Source of the DNA: Leptospira sp.
Lineage (GTDB): Bacteria > Spirochaetota > Leptospiria > Leptospirales > Leptospiraceae
Direction: 5' to 3'
Assembly: GCA_002786225.1 (NCBI GenBank)
Contig: PEQN01000006.1
Location: 51,743 to 115,742 of the forward strand
Length of the DNA: 64,000 nucleotides
Both the position numbers and the translations under genes were made by a program. Of the stretch, positions 18,929 to 27,511 are shown one piece after another. Under the pieces are notes generated by a model. The model searched no databases. It was not told the origin of the DNA and saw nothing but the letters and a program-made list of their open reading frames with translations. Each line of letters opens with the position of its first letter. The first letter of the stretch is position 1.

Positions 18929-19740
18929 TACTGTATGGGAATTAAATTTGAATCAAAAAATTTAATTGTACCGATTTGCAATTGATGGATAAATGATTCA
19001 TCAACGAGGCCATCTTTGATTGAGATCTTTAATGGGACCAATCTGCCACTCAAATTCGTATAATCTTCATAGTGTAAGACACCTTTGTAAGAATCAAAAA
19101 CTTCTCTATATGTAAATTGTACAAATTCTATTGAACCAGAATCATTTCTTATTAAAAATTTATATTGATCAAATTCTTTACTAGGAGTCCAAGAACCGTT
19201 AGTTGCAAAAATTTCAGAATAGTTTCTCTCTCCTATTCCCATTTCCCCCATGAAATAAATTTTTTCAAATTTATGAGCGATAAAGGGAAGCAAAATATAA
19301 AGACGAAGAGACTCTAAATACAACTTTAAATCAGATTCTTTACTATATACCTTTCCTAATTCTTTATCAATAATATAGCCCTCGCCATTTTCTATGCCAA
19401 GAATTTTACCACGAGACTTGCCATCGGTAAATTCTACTTTGATATTTGTTGAATTTAATGAAATTGTTGCCTTCATCGCTTGGACAGGCTCAGGGACAGG
19501 AGTAAAAAATCTTACGAAAGAAGAATTCCAATAGTCGATAAGAAATATTTCTAAGGTATCAACCTTCTTCCATTTCTCAGGGCTGAGAGCTGGATCCAAT
19601 GGCTCATTTAACATTGAATTACCTTTATCTATTAAACTACTGGGGATTTCACCATTTTCAAATTTCCCGTTTCTAAGATCCGCCATTTGGCAGGAAATAA
19701 ATATTCCAAGTATTAGAAATAGTATTCTCTTAAAGGTCAT
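18928..19740 (-). CDS. predicted outer-membrane lipoprotein
   Basis: The ATG at 19740 is preferred over an upstream start at 19776, because a compact lipoprotein signal then follows: MTFKRILFLILGIFISC with Cys17. The mature 250 residues are beta-rich (TISLNSTNIKVEFTDGKSRG and FKFLIRNDSG-like strands) and resemble LolA/LolB-type or other lipid-binding folds in overall pattern only; no motif confirms this. It is coupled to the downstream methyltransferase (1-nt overlap). Function unknown. Confidence 0.7.
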   Translation of the reverse strand: MTFKRILFLILGIFISCQMADLRNGKFENGEIPSSLIDKGNSMLNEPLDPALSPEKWKKVDTLEIFLIDYWNSSFVRFFTPVPEPVQAMKATISLNSTNIKVEFTDGKSRGKILGIENGEGYIIDKELGKVYSKESDLKLYLESLRLYILLPFIAHKFEKIYFMGEMGIGERNYSEIFATNGSWTPSKEFDQYKFLIRNDSGSIEFVQFTYREVFDSYKGVLHYEDYTNLSGRLVPLKISIKDGLVDESFIHQLQIGTIKFFDSNLIPIQ

Positions 19741-19903
19741 ACTATTGAGATAATTATGAATTGAAACCAAAGTCAAGTTGTTTTTGGAGACGGATTGAAG
19801 AGATAAAGATTATCTGTTCTACTGTGTTTGTTTTTATACGAGGAAATAAATTTAAAAATGAAATTAATATTTGCTCATCTACCTATAGCCTTATAGATCT
19901 GAA

Positions 19904-19935
19904 TAAAAAAAAGCCCACCGATGAAGGCAGGCTTT
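19904..19935 (-). terminator. rho-independent terminator of the phasin-like gene
   Basis: On the minus strand AAAGCCTGCC and GGTGGGCTTT pair as a 10-bp stem (two G-T pairs) around a 6-nt loop, followed directly by a run of about eight T. It lies about 25 bp past the stop of the phasin-like gene. This is the clearest intrinsic terminator in the window and suggests a strongly expressed monocistronic unit. Confidence 0.85.
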
Positions 19936-19959
19936 GATTTATTTCAAAAGAAATTGTGA

Positions 19960-20337
19960 TTAAGCGTTAGCTTTTGGTGTTGCAGATTTTTTAATTGATT
20001 CAGCAACTTCATTGATTTTTGCTTTTACTTCTTCAATTTTACCTTCTGGCATTTTGCTTTTGATTTCTTCAGTGATCTTGTTGTAGTTTTCAACAATTTT
20101 TGATCTAGTTTCATCATAATTCTTACCAGCAACGCTAGTGAATTCTTTAATATCACCGATCACTTTATCTACTGATTCTCTCAGTTTGATGGCAGCTTCA
20201 GAATTGTCTTGTGAACCTTTTGCAATCAATTCATTGTAAGTCTTTTCAAGATCTACAGTTGCTTTGCTAAGACCATCTTTTCCAGATTGAAACAATCCGA
20301 TTCCAGCGTTGAGGATATCAATTACTAATTTTTCCAT
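19960..20337 (-). CDS. phasin-like helical protein
   Basis: Read from the ATG at 20337, with GGAGAAA about 9 nt upstream; an in-frame start at 20400 would lie inside the promoter and is rejected. The 125-aa product is almost wholly helical and amphipathic ([19 protein letters not shown], then Lys/Glu-rich repeats ending [10 protein letters not shown]). It fits the phasin-like family, with a small domain that coats polyhydroxyalkanoate granules or binds lipid surfaces. It has its own promoter with two TGC-rich boxes and a strong terminator. PHA synthase genes are not in the window, so a granule role is inference. Confidence 0.75.
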   Translation of the reverse strand: MEKLVIDILNAGIGLFQSGKDGLSKATVDLEKTYNELIAKGSQDNSEAAIKLRESVDKVIGDIKEFTSVAGKNYDETRSKIVENYNKITEEIKSKMPEGKIEEVKAKINEVAESIKKSATPKANA

Positions 20338-20362
20338 TTTTGGGTTTCTCCAATATTTCGAA

Positions 20363-20411
20363 TTTTGTGCAATGCACAATCCAAATGTTGCACCGCACAA
20401 AATATTGTCAA
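20363..20411 (-). promoter_or_regulatory. promoter with two PhaR-like TGC-rich operator boxes
   Basis: On the minus strand a perfect TTGACA (20411-20406) is followed after 17 nt by ACATTT (20388-20383) as the -10 candidate. Box B, TTTTGTGCGGTGCAACA (20402-20386), fills the spacer. Box A, TTGTGCA-A-TGCACAA (20365-20379), a perfect 15-bp palindrome, lies at the expected transcription start. Both share the pattern TTTTGTGC-NN-TGCA. Such placement means repression by occlusion. TGC-rich inverted repeats are also what PhaR repressors bind ahead of phasin genes in proteobacteria, from general knowledge of that family. Confidence 0.6.
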
Positions 20412-20684
20412 TAGAAAAATTAAAAAAAGATTCACTTTACTAATAAAAATAATACGACATAATAGAATCTTGACTCCTAACTTTATAACATTGCACCTTT
20501 CGTAATCAGTAAAAAAGCAATGTATAGAATGCAAATTCAAACCTTGAATTGCTCCTTTGTAGGACAAAGAAGGACTATCCAAATTACCATTGAGTTTGGA
20601 TGATCTGCAATCATTCGTACTTGTTATAAAAGTTACCATGGAATCATTTTAATTTAATTCAATACAATACAAAAGGAGAAATGA
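20412..20684. other. intergenic region between phasin-like and AAA+ genes
   Basis: AT-rich spacer without a convincing gene. A minus-strand frame covering 20325-20639 is open but has an atypical composition, starts from a poor site and runs through the phasin promoter, so it is not annotated. The right end carries AAAGGAG at about 20672-20678, the ribosome binding site of the AAA+ gene. Confidence 0.5.
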
Positions 20685-22175
20685 ATGAATATTAATGCAC
20701 TAGATAACAATCCCAAATGGATCAATTTCCGATATTATGGATCGTTCTTGTATTTTCCTGTTGCTTTTATTTTATATTTAGCATTTCCCTACCTAGGTCC
20801 AATTCTACTAGGTTTTTCAATAGTTGCATTCATTCAAATAATCTCAAGACGATTAAAGGCAGCTAACTTTATCGATAATATTTTAAGCACAGAATTAGGT
20901 TTTGCAAGTGAGAGATTATTTTACCTAGAAAATTTTCCAGATTATCAATTCGTTGATATACATAATTCAGTTAAAAAATATTTATCAAGCACTAAGACTT
21001 TTAAGAAAAATAATATTTCCAATCCCGAATCATTAAATGACATTTTAAATCATAGATTCCATTCAGAATTAAATAGAACTCCACAAGAGTCAGATAATAT
21101 TTCTTGGAAAGTAAGTGAAGATGAGGATATTTATTTGAAAGTAGATAACCTATGGATAGTAAAAGATAATTATCCTAAAATAATTAGATTGAGATATGAT
21201 AGTTATAATAACAATACTATTTTAGAAGTTAGTACAACTGATTCAAATTTTTACGAATCATTTATTAAAGATTTAAAAAAAGACATTATTGAAAATAGTA
21301 TTTATAGAGGCAAAGTTTTATCAATAACAAGTCAAGTAATTGAAGGAATAGATTACGGAGAAAAATCTTCGAAAGTTGGTATACAATTTCAAAAGATTAA
21401 TAGAATTAAATCACAAGATATAATATTATCTGATAAGATTAAAAATATTTTAGACTTTAATGTATTTGAATTTTTCCATAATCATGAAATCCTATCTAAT
21501 AATTTACCTACTTTAAATCGTGGATTGTTATTCTATGGTCCTCCCGGTACAGGAAAATCTTTTACTAGTCAATATTTATTTGGTAGATTAAAAAATGTTA
21601 CTATTATTGTTGCGAGTGGTCAATCTTTAACACAAATAAATACGATTAGCTCTATAGGGAGAACACTACAACCTTCAATAATTTTACTTGAAGACGTAGA
21701 TTTGGTATTTTCATCGCGAGAATTAAATAATTTTAATTCAACTTTAGGTGATCTTATGAATCAACTTGATGGTTATGCTAAAAAAGAACATATGTTATTC
21801 ATCTTAACTACAAATCATATAGAGAGAGTAGAGAAGGCAATTAAAGATAGACCTGGACGAATCAGTCAATGTGTATATTTCGATTTACCAAATCTTGATT
21901 TAAGAATAAAATATTTGAAAAATGAAATTAAAAATTATCTTTAAGTGAATCTTGATATTGAAGGTATTGCTAAAAAAATTGAAGGTGCATCTCAAGCATT
22001 TATCTCAGAACTAGTAAAACTCGCTATACAAGCCAATCTAAAGTTTCATGACTATCATATATTTTCTGAATTACAACTATCTAATAAAGATTTCGATTTT
22101 GCTTTAGACTTAATGCTTCGTGACAATAATGAATACTCCAAGTCTATTCTTGGAATAAGTCAAAGTATTCTATAG
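20685..22175 (+). pseudogene. membrane-anchored AAA+ ATPase, split by in-frame TAA
   Basis: Residues about 14-58 form two membrane segments, followed by a 200-residue middle region and an AAA+ core. Walker A is GPPGTGKS (285-292), Walker B LLEDVD (about 335), with the sensor-1/second-region text FILTTNHIERVEKAIKDRPGR. A TAA at 21942-21944 stops the frame after KNEIKNYL. The same frame resumes at once with GTG and NLDIEGIAKKIEGASQAFISELVKLAIQA, which is the missing AAA+ lid. AAA proteins need the lid, so the allele is probably damaged. The TAAGTG junction could instead allow re-initiation and a two-piece protein. The gene looks richer in ATA/TTA/AAT codons than its neighbours, suggesting acquisition. 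BCS1/CDC48-like is the closest general type. Confidence 0.75.
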
Positions 22176-22225
22176 TAAAATTCAATTTGTAATTTTTATC
22201 TAGGCAAATATCTTATGAAATAACT

Positions 22226-22654
22226 ATGTCTATAAAATATTTGCATACTATGATTCGAGTTTACGACCTTGATGCATCACTTAACTTTTTTGAGAAAGGT
22301 TTAGGTTTAAAAGTATCCCGAAAGAAAGATAATCCGGAAGGAAAATTTAGCTTAGTATTTTTATCTACTGGTGAACCCGATGCTCCTGAAATAGAATTAA
22401 CACATAATTGGAACCAAGAAGAAGCTTATTCCGTTGGAAGAAATTTTGGACATTTGGCATATCTTGTTGATAACATTTATGAAACCTGTGAACGCCTACA
22501 AAAGATGGGAATAGTTATTAATCGACCACCAAGAGACGGACATATGGCTTTTGTAAGATCTCCTGATTTAATTTCTATAGAGCTCTTGCAAAAAGGTGCA
22601 GCACTTCCTCCCCAAGAACCCTGGTTATCGGCTAAGAATATTGGTGAATGGTAA
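22226..22654 (+). CDS. gloA: lactoylglutathione lyase (glyoxalase I)
   Basis: A 142-aa metalloenzyme converting the hemithioacetal of methylglyoxal and glutathione to S-lactoylglutathione. The four expected metal ligands are visible: His7 ([11 protein letters not shown]), Glu57 (EIELTHNW), His76 ([10 protein letters not shown]) and Glu119 (ISIELLQ). Short loops match the Ni/Co-type bacterial enzymes. It is followed 8 bp later by a flavoprotein gene. Whether this organism uses glutathione or another thiol cannot be judged here. Confidence 0.9.
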   Translation: MSIKYLHTMIRVYDLDASLNFFEKGLGLKVSRKKDNPEGKFSLVFLSTGEPDAPEIELTHNWNQEEAYSVGRNFGHLAYLVDNIYETCERLQKMGIVINRPPRDGHMAFVRSPDLISIELLQKGAALPPQEPWLSAKNIGEW

Positions 22655-22662
22655 TTCAATAA

Positions 22663-23904
22663 ATGCAAAGAATAGCAATTATTGGAGGAGGAGCTAGTGG
22701 TTGTTTTGCGGGAATTCAGATTCAAGAATTATCTAAGAGCTCATTTGATATTTCGATTTTTGAAAAAAGCAAAGAGCCGCTCTCTAAACTTAGAATATCT
22801 GGAGGTGGCAGGTGTAATGTCACACATAACTTAGATGATCCAGAACTTTTAAGTTTGAAATATCCACGTGGACAGAAAGAACTTCGTTGGGCATTTGAAT
22901 CTTTCCAACCGAAGGATACAGTAGAATGGTTTAGAAGTAAAGGAGTAGTCCTTAAGATTGAATCTGATGGAAGAATGTTTCCAATAACGGATTCATCTGA
23001 AACTATCATTGATTGCTTCATGAAAGAAATTGACAAAAGAAAAATCAATCTCTATCTTCAAAAGGGAATCCAATCCATTTTTCTAAACGAACAAGCGGAT
23101 TCATCAGTTTTTAAACTGACTTTCGAAGATGGTACTGATGATGTTTTTGATATAGTAATACTTGCTAGTGGGTCCAATCGAAGATCTTGGAAATGGATGG
23201 AGGCACTCGGCCATAAAATTATAGATCCTGTTCCTTCCTTATTCACATTGGGAATCGAGACTTCCAGTATAACATCACTTGCTGGTCTTTCTATGCCTAA
23301 GGCAAGCATACGTATCTATCATAAAGGCAAATGGCAGACATCCCCTTTACTTATAACTCATTGGGGATTCAGTGGGCCCGCTGCTCTTCGACTTTCAGCT
23401 TGGGAAGCAAGAAGCCTTTTTGAAATGAATTACAAGGCTGATCTCGAAATAAATTGGTTAGGTGATATTAATTCACAAATTTTAGAAGAAACTTTTTATC
23501 AATACAAAGAAGATTTTGGAAGTTCTAAAATTTCAAATAAAAAGGTTCCCGATTTCCCAACTAGACTGTGGGAATGGTTTCTGTCAGAATCTCAAATTGA
23601 TAAAGATAAGAAATGGATTGATCTTTCTAAAAATGATCTTCGCACTCTTGCAAATTGCATATGCCATTGTAAATTTAAAATGAATTCGAAAGGAGTCTTC
23701 AAAGAAGAATTCGTGACAGCAGGTGGAATATCCAGAAAAGATATTAATTTTAAAACTATGCAAAGTAAAATAATTCCAAATCTATACTTTACTGGTGAAG
23801 TTATTGATGTAGATGGAATCACAGGCGGTTTTAATTTTCAAAATGCTTGGACCACAGCTACTTTGGCAGCTAGAGATATAGCAGATAAACTTAAAATCAC
23901 TTAG
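22663..23904 (+). CDS. BaiN/HI0933-family FAD-dependent oxidoreductase
   Basis: A 413-aa flavoprotein. The N-terminal dinucleotide motif is GGGASG (8-13). The family signature KLRISGGGRCNVTH lies near residue 40-55. The C-terminal FAD motif is LYFTGEVIDVDGITGGFNFQNAW. This is the YhiN/BaiN family (HI0933-like), whose members are mostly uncharacterised; BaiN was described as a bile-acid dehydroxylation flavoprotein, but most members lie outside that pathway. It follows gloA by 8 bp. Its 3' end overlaps the convergent AlkD-like gene by 8 bp. Confidence 0.88.
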   Translation: MQRIAIIGGGASGCFAGIQIQELSKSSFDISIFEKSKEPLSKLRISGGGRCNVTHNLDDPELLSLKYPRGQKELRWAFESFQPKDTVEWFRSKGVVLKIESDGRMFPITDSSETIIDCFMKEIDKRKINLYLQKGIQSIFLNEQADSSVFKLTFEDGTDDVFDIVILASGSNRRSWKWMEALGHKIIDPVPSLFTLGIETSSITSLAGLSMPKASIRIYHKGKWQTSPLLITHWGFSGPAALRLSAWEARSLFEMNYKADLEINWLGDINSQILEETFYQYKEDFGSSKISNKKVPDFPTRLWEWFLSESQIDKDKKWIDLSKNDLRTLANCICHCKFKMNSKGVFKEEFVTAGGISRKDINFKTMQSKIIPNLYFTGEVIDVDGITGGFNFQNAWTTATLAARDIADKLKIT

Positions 23905-24646
23905 CATTAAGAATCTGTTTTCTTTTTTTCTCTGGAACTTTTTCAATCGCATAACGCAACATAGTTCTTGGCATTTTTAATTTGAATTTTTCTATCCATG
24001 CAAGTGCTCTTCGAGAATCCTTCTTATAAATCTCACGAAGCATCCAACCACATGCCTTGTGCATAAGATCTTCTTTATCATCCAATAAAAGTTCTGATAA
24101 AGAAAATGTGTCTTCAAAATCCATTTTCTGGATAAAATAAAACGTTGCAATAATAGCTATTCTTCTCTCCCAAAGGATCTTGGATCTGGCCCAGAGATAA
24201 AGAATGCTTCTATCTTTATCATAAAGGTGCCTTCCTATTATTTTATATGCAGAAGCATCAACTAAATCCCAGTTATTGATTTTAGAAAAATTAGCTACAT
24301 AAGAATCATAAACTTCTTTTCTTATTGTTACAATTTGTTCGGAATTTTGAAAGCTAGGATCTTTGTGAGGATGGCTGTATCTATGTTCGAGAAGAAAGAG
24401 GGCTATCAATCTGATCTCATGCCAATTTGATTGCAATAGATAAATTATATCTCTTAAAGATAAGTTTGCATATTTTCTTGCAATAGATCGTTGAACGGGT
24501 ACGGAAATTCCTAAAAATCGATCCCCTTCTGCATATTCGCCCTTTGCCGTTTTGAAATATCTAGCTGCTAACTTAGCTTGTTCTGAGTTTTTATACGAAT
24601 TTATCTCAAGTTCTATTTCTTTAAGGGAAAATAATTTATCTTTCAT
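23897..24646 (-). CDS. AlkD-like DNA alkylation repair protein
   Basis: A 249-aa all-helical HEAT-like repeat protein. The N-terminal YFKTAKGEYAEGDRFLGISVPVQRSIARKYA and later NNWDLVDASAYKIIG and MHKACGWMLREIYK are the family landmarks of DNA alkylation repair (AlkD-type) glycosylases, which remove N3- and N7-alkylpurines without base flipping. The Trp-Asp pair in NWDLVD fits the catalytic region. It overlaps the convergent flavoprotein gene by 8 bp. Confidence 0.85.
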   Translation of the reverse strand: MKDKLFSLKEIELEINSYKNSEQAKLAARYFKTAKGEYAEGDRFLGISVPVQRSIARKYANLSLRDIIYLLQSNWHEIRLIALFLLEHRYSHPHKDPSFQNSEQIVTIRKEVYDSYVANFSKINNWDLVDASAYKIIGRHLYDKDRSILYLWARSKILWERRIAIIATFYFIQKMDFEDTFSLSELLLDDKEDLMHKACGWMLREIYKKDSRRALAWIEKFKLKMPRTMLRYAIEKVPEKKRKQILNAK

Positions 24647-24737
24647 AAGGCTCCTAAAATCAATATACGTGCATCAAATAGGTTAATAAAAAATTTCAAT
24701 TCTTGGGTCTATTTTTTCACTATGCAATTTCCTGAAA

Positions 24738-25433
24738 GTGAAAACTAGTAAATGTATGAGTGAAATCAGAATCTTCCAAAATCAAAAATTTTCTATTCTG
24801 CAATTAGCAATTCTTAGAGCTTTCTGTGAGCTCACAATAATGGAAAAGACAAAGCTTCCCAATCCATCAATGGAAACTATTCCTCATTTGAGTAGACCTG
24901 AATATGGACTTAGAGAGATAGCACAAATTATAATTCATTACTTCTGGCCTATTTTTCAAGGAAATTTTATTTCACAAAGCGAATCAGAAACAGAGCAGAA
25001 TATTAAATTAAAATTCAGAAAACAACTAACCAATATTATATCTTCATATGTTGGAAATTGGGAAGAATCCTATTTACTTTTTAAGAATGAATTGAATCTC
25101 ACTCTTCACAATCGATTGATCGATCAAAACAAAGGACTTATGATTAAATCTTGTCTTCATTCGATAGAACAAGCGATCTTAAAAGGTCCAGTTTCTTCCG
25201 TCCACAAAAATACAGAACAAAATTTTATAACATTCCATCCTAAAACAAAAACTTTACACCTAATTGGAAAGTATAAAGATATTATATTACATGAGTCGAA
25301 TGACTTTTTATTAGCTTTAAAAAATCACTGGCTCGAATTGACTTTGAAATGGAATCCTAATATTATCAATTCAATAGATGAATTAAAAGAAAAAATCTAT
25401 TGGGATTCCTTCAAAAGCGAAATCAGTATTTGA
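24738..25433 (+). CDS. hypothetical protein, 231 aa
   Basis: No family was recognised. The protein is soluble and helical in its first 160 residues (KFSILQLAILRAFCELTIM, YGLREIAQIIIHYFWPIFQ), then beta-rich (NFITFHPKTKTLHLIGKYKDI). Start uncertain: GTG at 24738 or ATG at 24756 (MSEIRIFQN). The 3' end overlaps the convergent hydrolase gene by 37 bp, which is unusual and could mean that the true C-terminus of one of them differs. It is isolated from neighbours on its strand. Confidence 0.55.
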   Translation: MKTSKCMSEIRIFQNQKFSILQLAILRAFCELTIMEKTKLPNPSMETIPHLSRPEYGLREIAQIIIHYFWPIFQGNFISQSESETEQNIKLKFRKQLTNIISSYVGNWEESYLLFKNELNLTLHNRLIDQNKGLMIKSCLHSIEQAILKGPVSSVHKNTEQNFITFHPKTKTLHLIGKYKDIILHESNDFLLALKNHWLELTLKWNPNIINSIDELKEKIYWDSFKSEISI

Positions 25434-26395
25434 TGAAAAGTATCTGGTGCCTCTAATTGAGGTATATGACCAACAGAATTCATTATATCCAAACTGGATC
25501 CTTGAAATTCTTTCTGAAGAAACTCTGCTCTACTCAAAGGAGTGACAGTATCTTCTTCTCCCCAAATAAAATGGACTGGCATCAATAATTTATTTTTATT
25601 TGAAACAAAATCTTTGGATAGTTGATCATCTGACTTAGATATAAAAATTCCCAACCAATCACCCAAATAATTGGTAGTTCCTTCAATTCGCATAGGAGAT
25701 TGAATGATATCCACTTTATCTTGTGTGATACAATTCGAATCATATACAAACAAGGAGAAAAGTTTCTTTGTCAAATGCGGATTAGTTATTGTAGCTTCCA
25801 AGATACGATTTCGAAACCATTTTGCTTCAAAGAAAGAATTTAATAAGGTAGATTCAGATTGCTCAGTTTCAAGAGCTTGCTCTATGGAAATAGCTACATC
25901 GACTAAATTCAAAGATAGGACACGGTCAGGAATCAATAATGCTGTGTGAAGAGTTGCTCCACCACCAAAAGAATGACCTACCAGGTGAACTTTTTTAATT
26001 CCTAAATTTTGTAATAAATCAATTAAGCGATTTGCTTGATTCATTGTCTTAAGTTGACTAGGATCAGGTCTTTGAGAAAATCCAAAAGGAGGAAGATCTA
26101 CAGCTACCGCATAATAACCATTTTGTGATAGTGCAAGCATAGTCTCTCTCCAAAGCTCACTCCAAGAACCCATACCATGAATCATGAGCACTGCAGGATT
26201 TTTTGGATCTCCCATTTCTTGAACAAAGATCTGAAGATCACCTGCTTTAATATATCTTCCTGAAGCCGGTGCAATAGAATCAGCAATCTTCGTTTCACGT
26301 AAAGAAGCTGCAATTGAATAGCAAGCAATAGTGCTTAGAAGAAGGAATAATGAAATTAGTTTTATTAGAACAATTATTTTAAGAAATTTTTTCAT
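25397..26395 (-). CDS. alpha/beta hydrolase, membrane-anchored or secreted
   Basis: A 332-aa protein. A strongly hydrophobic N-terminus (about 5-32) is a signal or anchor. The fold is classic: MIHGMGSWSELWRE (oxyanion HG), nucleophile Ser142 in GHSFGG, Asp282 in WGEEDTVTP and His310 in VGHIPQLEAP. It resembles lipase/esterase-type hydrolases; the substrate is unknown. It is the last gene of a minus-strand run headed by the FAD-methyltransferase fusion, 33 bp after the 360-aa gene, so a role in the same pathway is plausible. Confidence 0.88.
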   Translation of the reverse strand: MKKFLKIIVLIKLISLFLLLSTIACYSIAASLRETKIADSIAPASGRYIKAGDLQIFVQEMGDPKNPAVLMIHGMGSWSELWRETMLALSQNGYYAVAVDLPPFGFSQRPDPSQLKTMNQANRLIDLLQNLGIKKVHLVGHSFGGGATLHTALLIPDRVLSLNLVDVAISIEQALETEQSESTLLNSFFEAKWFRNRILEATITNPHLTKKLFSLFVYDSNCITQDKVDIIQSPMRIEGTTNYLGDWLGIFISKSDDQLSKDFVSNKNKLLMPVHFIWGEEDTVTPLSRAEFLQKEFQGSSLDIMNSVGHIPQLEAPDTFHQILISLLKESQ

Positions 26396-26428
26396 AGTTT
26401 AACACTCCTTTATCGTATCGTATAGATG

Positions 26429-27511
26429 TTAAAAATCATAGATATGCTCAATAATTATCTCATTTTCACGTAATTGATTTAATGTTTCCCGCAAATTTTC
26501 GACCTGAGTTACAAGTGCGACTCGTTTCTCACCAGGTCGAGTAAGAATATCCTGAGTAAAAATTGTTTTGGCTTTCTGAAATGTAGGAGTAGTTTGATCT
26601 TTCTTTATTAATACCGTAAGTAAAGTTGCAGAAGAATTCCCTGCAATTTCTTTGATGTTTACTTCTCCAGATAGTACAATGGAATTAATTGTTGGATTAA
26701 AGTCCGCATAACGTGGAATTAGATAAACATAATGATTCCAATCCTTTTCTTGAAGTAAGGATACTTTATCATTTACTTGGATTGCTTGGTCAAGGACAAT
26801 TGCGGTTCCCAGAATAGGATCTTCATAGGCAGCCTTGGTTGCTTTTTTTATCAACCAACCATACCCTGCTTTCACGGCAAGATCCGTTGTTAGGAAATAT
26901 CTTCTTTCCCATTTTCTGAGAATATGATCCCCAAATAAAGGGGTATCTAACCATAACTTTTGCAATGCAAAAGCAAAATCAAATTCATACCAAGGAATCT
27001 GTCTTATAAAATCAACATAGTCTTGGGTAACTATTGCATTGAGTTTATCTTCTTCTGTCATCTTCAAGGAAGGATCAGTTTCTGTTATTCGTCCTATCAT
27101 TGTTTCGTAAACTTCTTTGGCACCATACTCTACAGTGGTACTCACTGCAAGTACGAGAATCATTACATGGTAGCCTGTATTAAATTCATAATTTTCTAAT
27201 ATTTGATCCGAAACAATGGCATAAGATTTCCATAACTGCTCAACATGTCCCCAGAACGGAAAAGTAGTCGAAGTTCTATTCTTAAAGTATTCCGCTTCTT
27301 CAGCTGGGCTATGAACCAAGAACCATTCTGGAAAAGTAAGAAAGGTTTGGTCACCAGGGCGAATATGTTCTTTAGGTGTAAAAATTTCAGAACTATTCTT
27401 CATCCACTCATTCGGTGTCTTATCAATGTAATGAGTTGAAGTCTCTTTATTGATCCAAATAATAAAACTTAAGGAAAAAGATATTAAACAAGCAAAAATT
27501 AGTCGAATCAT
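26429..27511 (-). CDS. conserved exported protein of unknown function, 360 aa
   Basis: The N-terminal segment MIRLIFACLISFSLSFIIWI is a signal or anchor. The body is aromatic- and Glu-rich and helical (LTFPEWFLVHSPAEEAEYFKN, WGHVEQLWKSY, WYEFDFAFALQKLW), ending in a charged tail. Hydrophobic stretches near 115-130 are short. No enzyme motif was recognised. Its ATG overlaps the stop of the fusion gene by four bases (ATGA on the minus strand), so they are translationally coupled. A partner role for the FAD-methyltransferase protein is inferred from this coupling only. Confidence 0.75.
   Translation of the reverse strand: MIRLIFACLISFSLSFIIWINKETSTHYIDKTPNEWMKNSSEIFTPKEHIRPGDQTFLTFPEWFLVHSPAEEAEYFKNRTSTTFPFWGHVEQLWKSYAIVSDQILENYEFNTGYHVMILVLAVSTTVEYGAKEVYETMIGRITETDPSLKMTEEDKLNAIVTQDYVDFIRQIPWYEFDFAFALQKLWLDTPLFGDHILRKWERRYFLTTDLAVKAGYGWLIKKATKAAYEDPILGTAIVLDQAIQVNDKVSLLQEKDWNHYVYLIPRYADFNPTINSIVLSGEVNIKEIAGNSSATLLTVLIKKDQTTPTFQKAKTIFTQDILTRPGEKRVALVTQVENLRETLNQLRENEIIIEHIYDF

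Noticed and set aside
20325..20639. Minus-strand frame of 104 aa across the phasin promoter
   Set aside because: Starts at a poor site and covers the -35/-10 and operator boxes; composition unlike a gene.
1..22175. Reassignment of TAA as a sense codon to explain the two in-frame stops
   Set aside because: TAA ends several normal genes here (malic enzyme neighbours, COG0523-side genes, RND, IS genes); interruptions occur only in a few genes, and frameshifts elsewhere show decay.
24738..26395. Possible antisense regulation through the 37-bp 3' overlap of the unknown gene and the hydrolase
   Set aside because: Convergent overlaps of this size are common; nothing in the sequence supports regulation.
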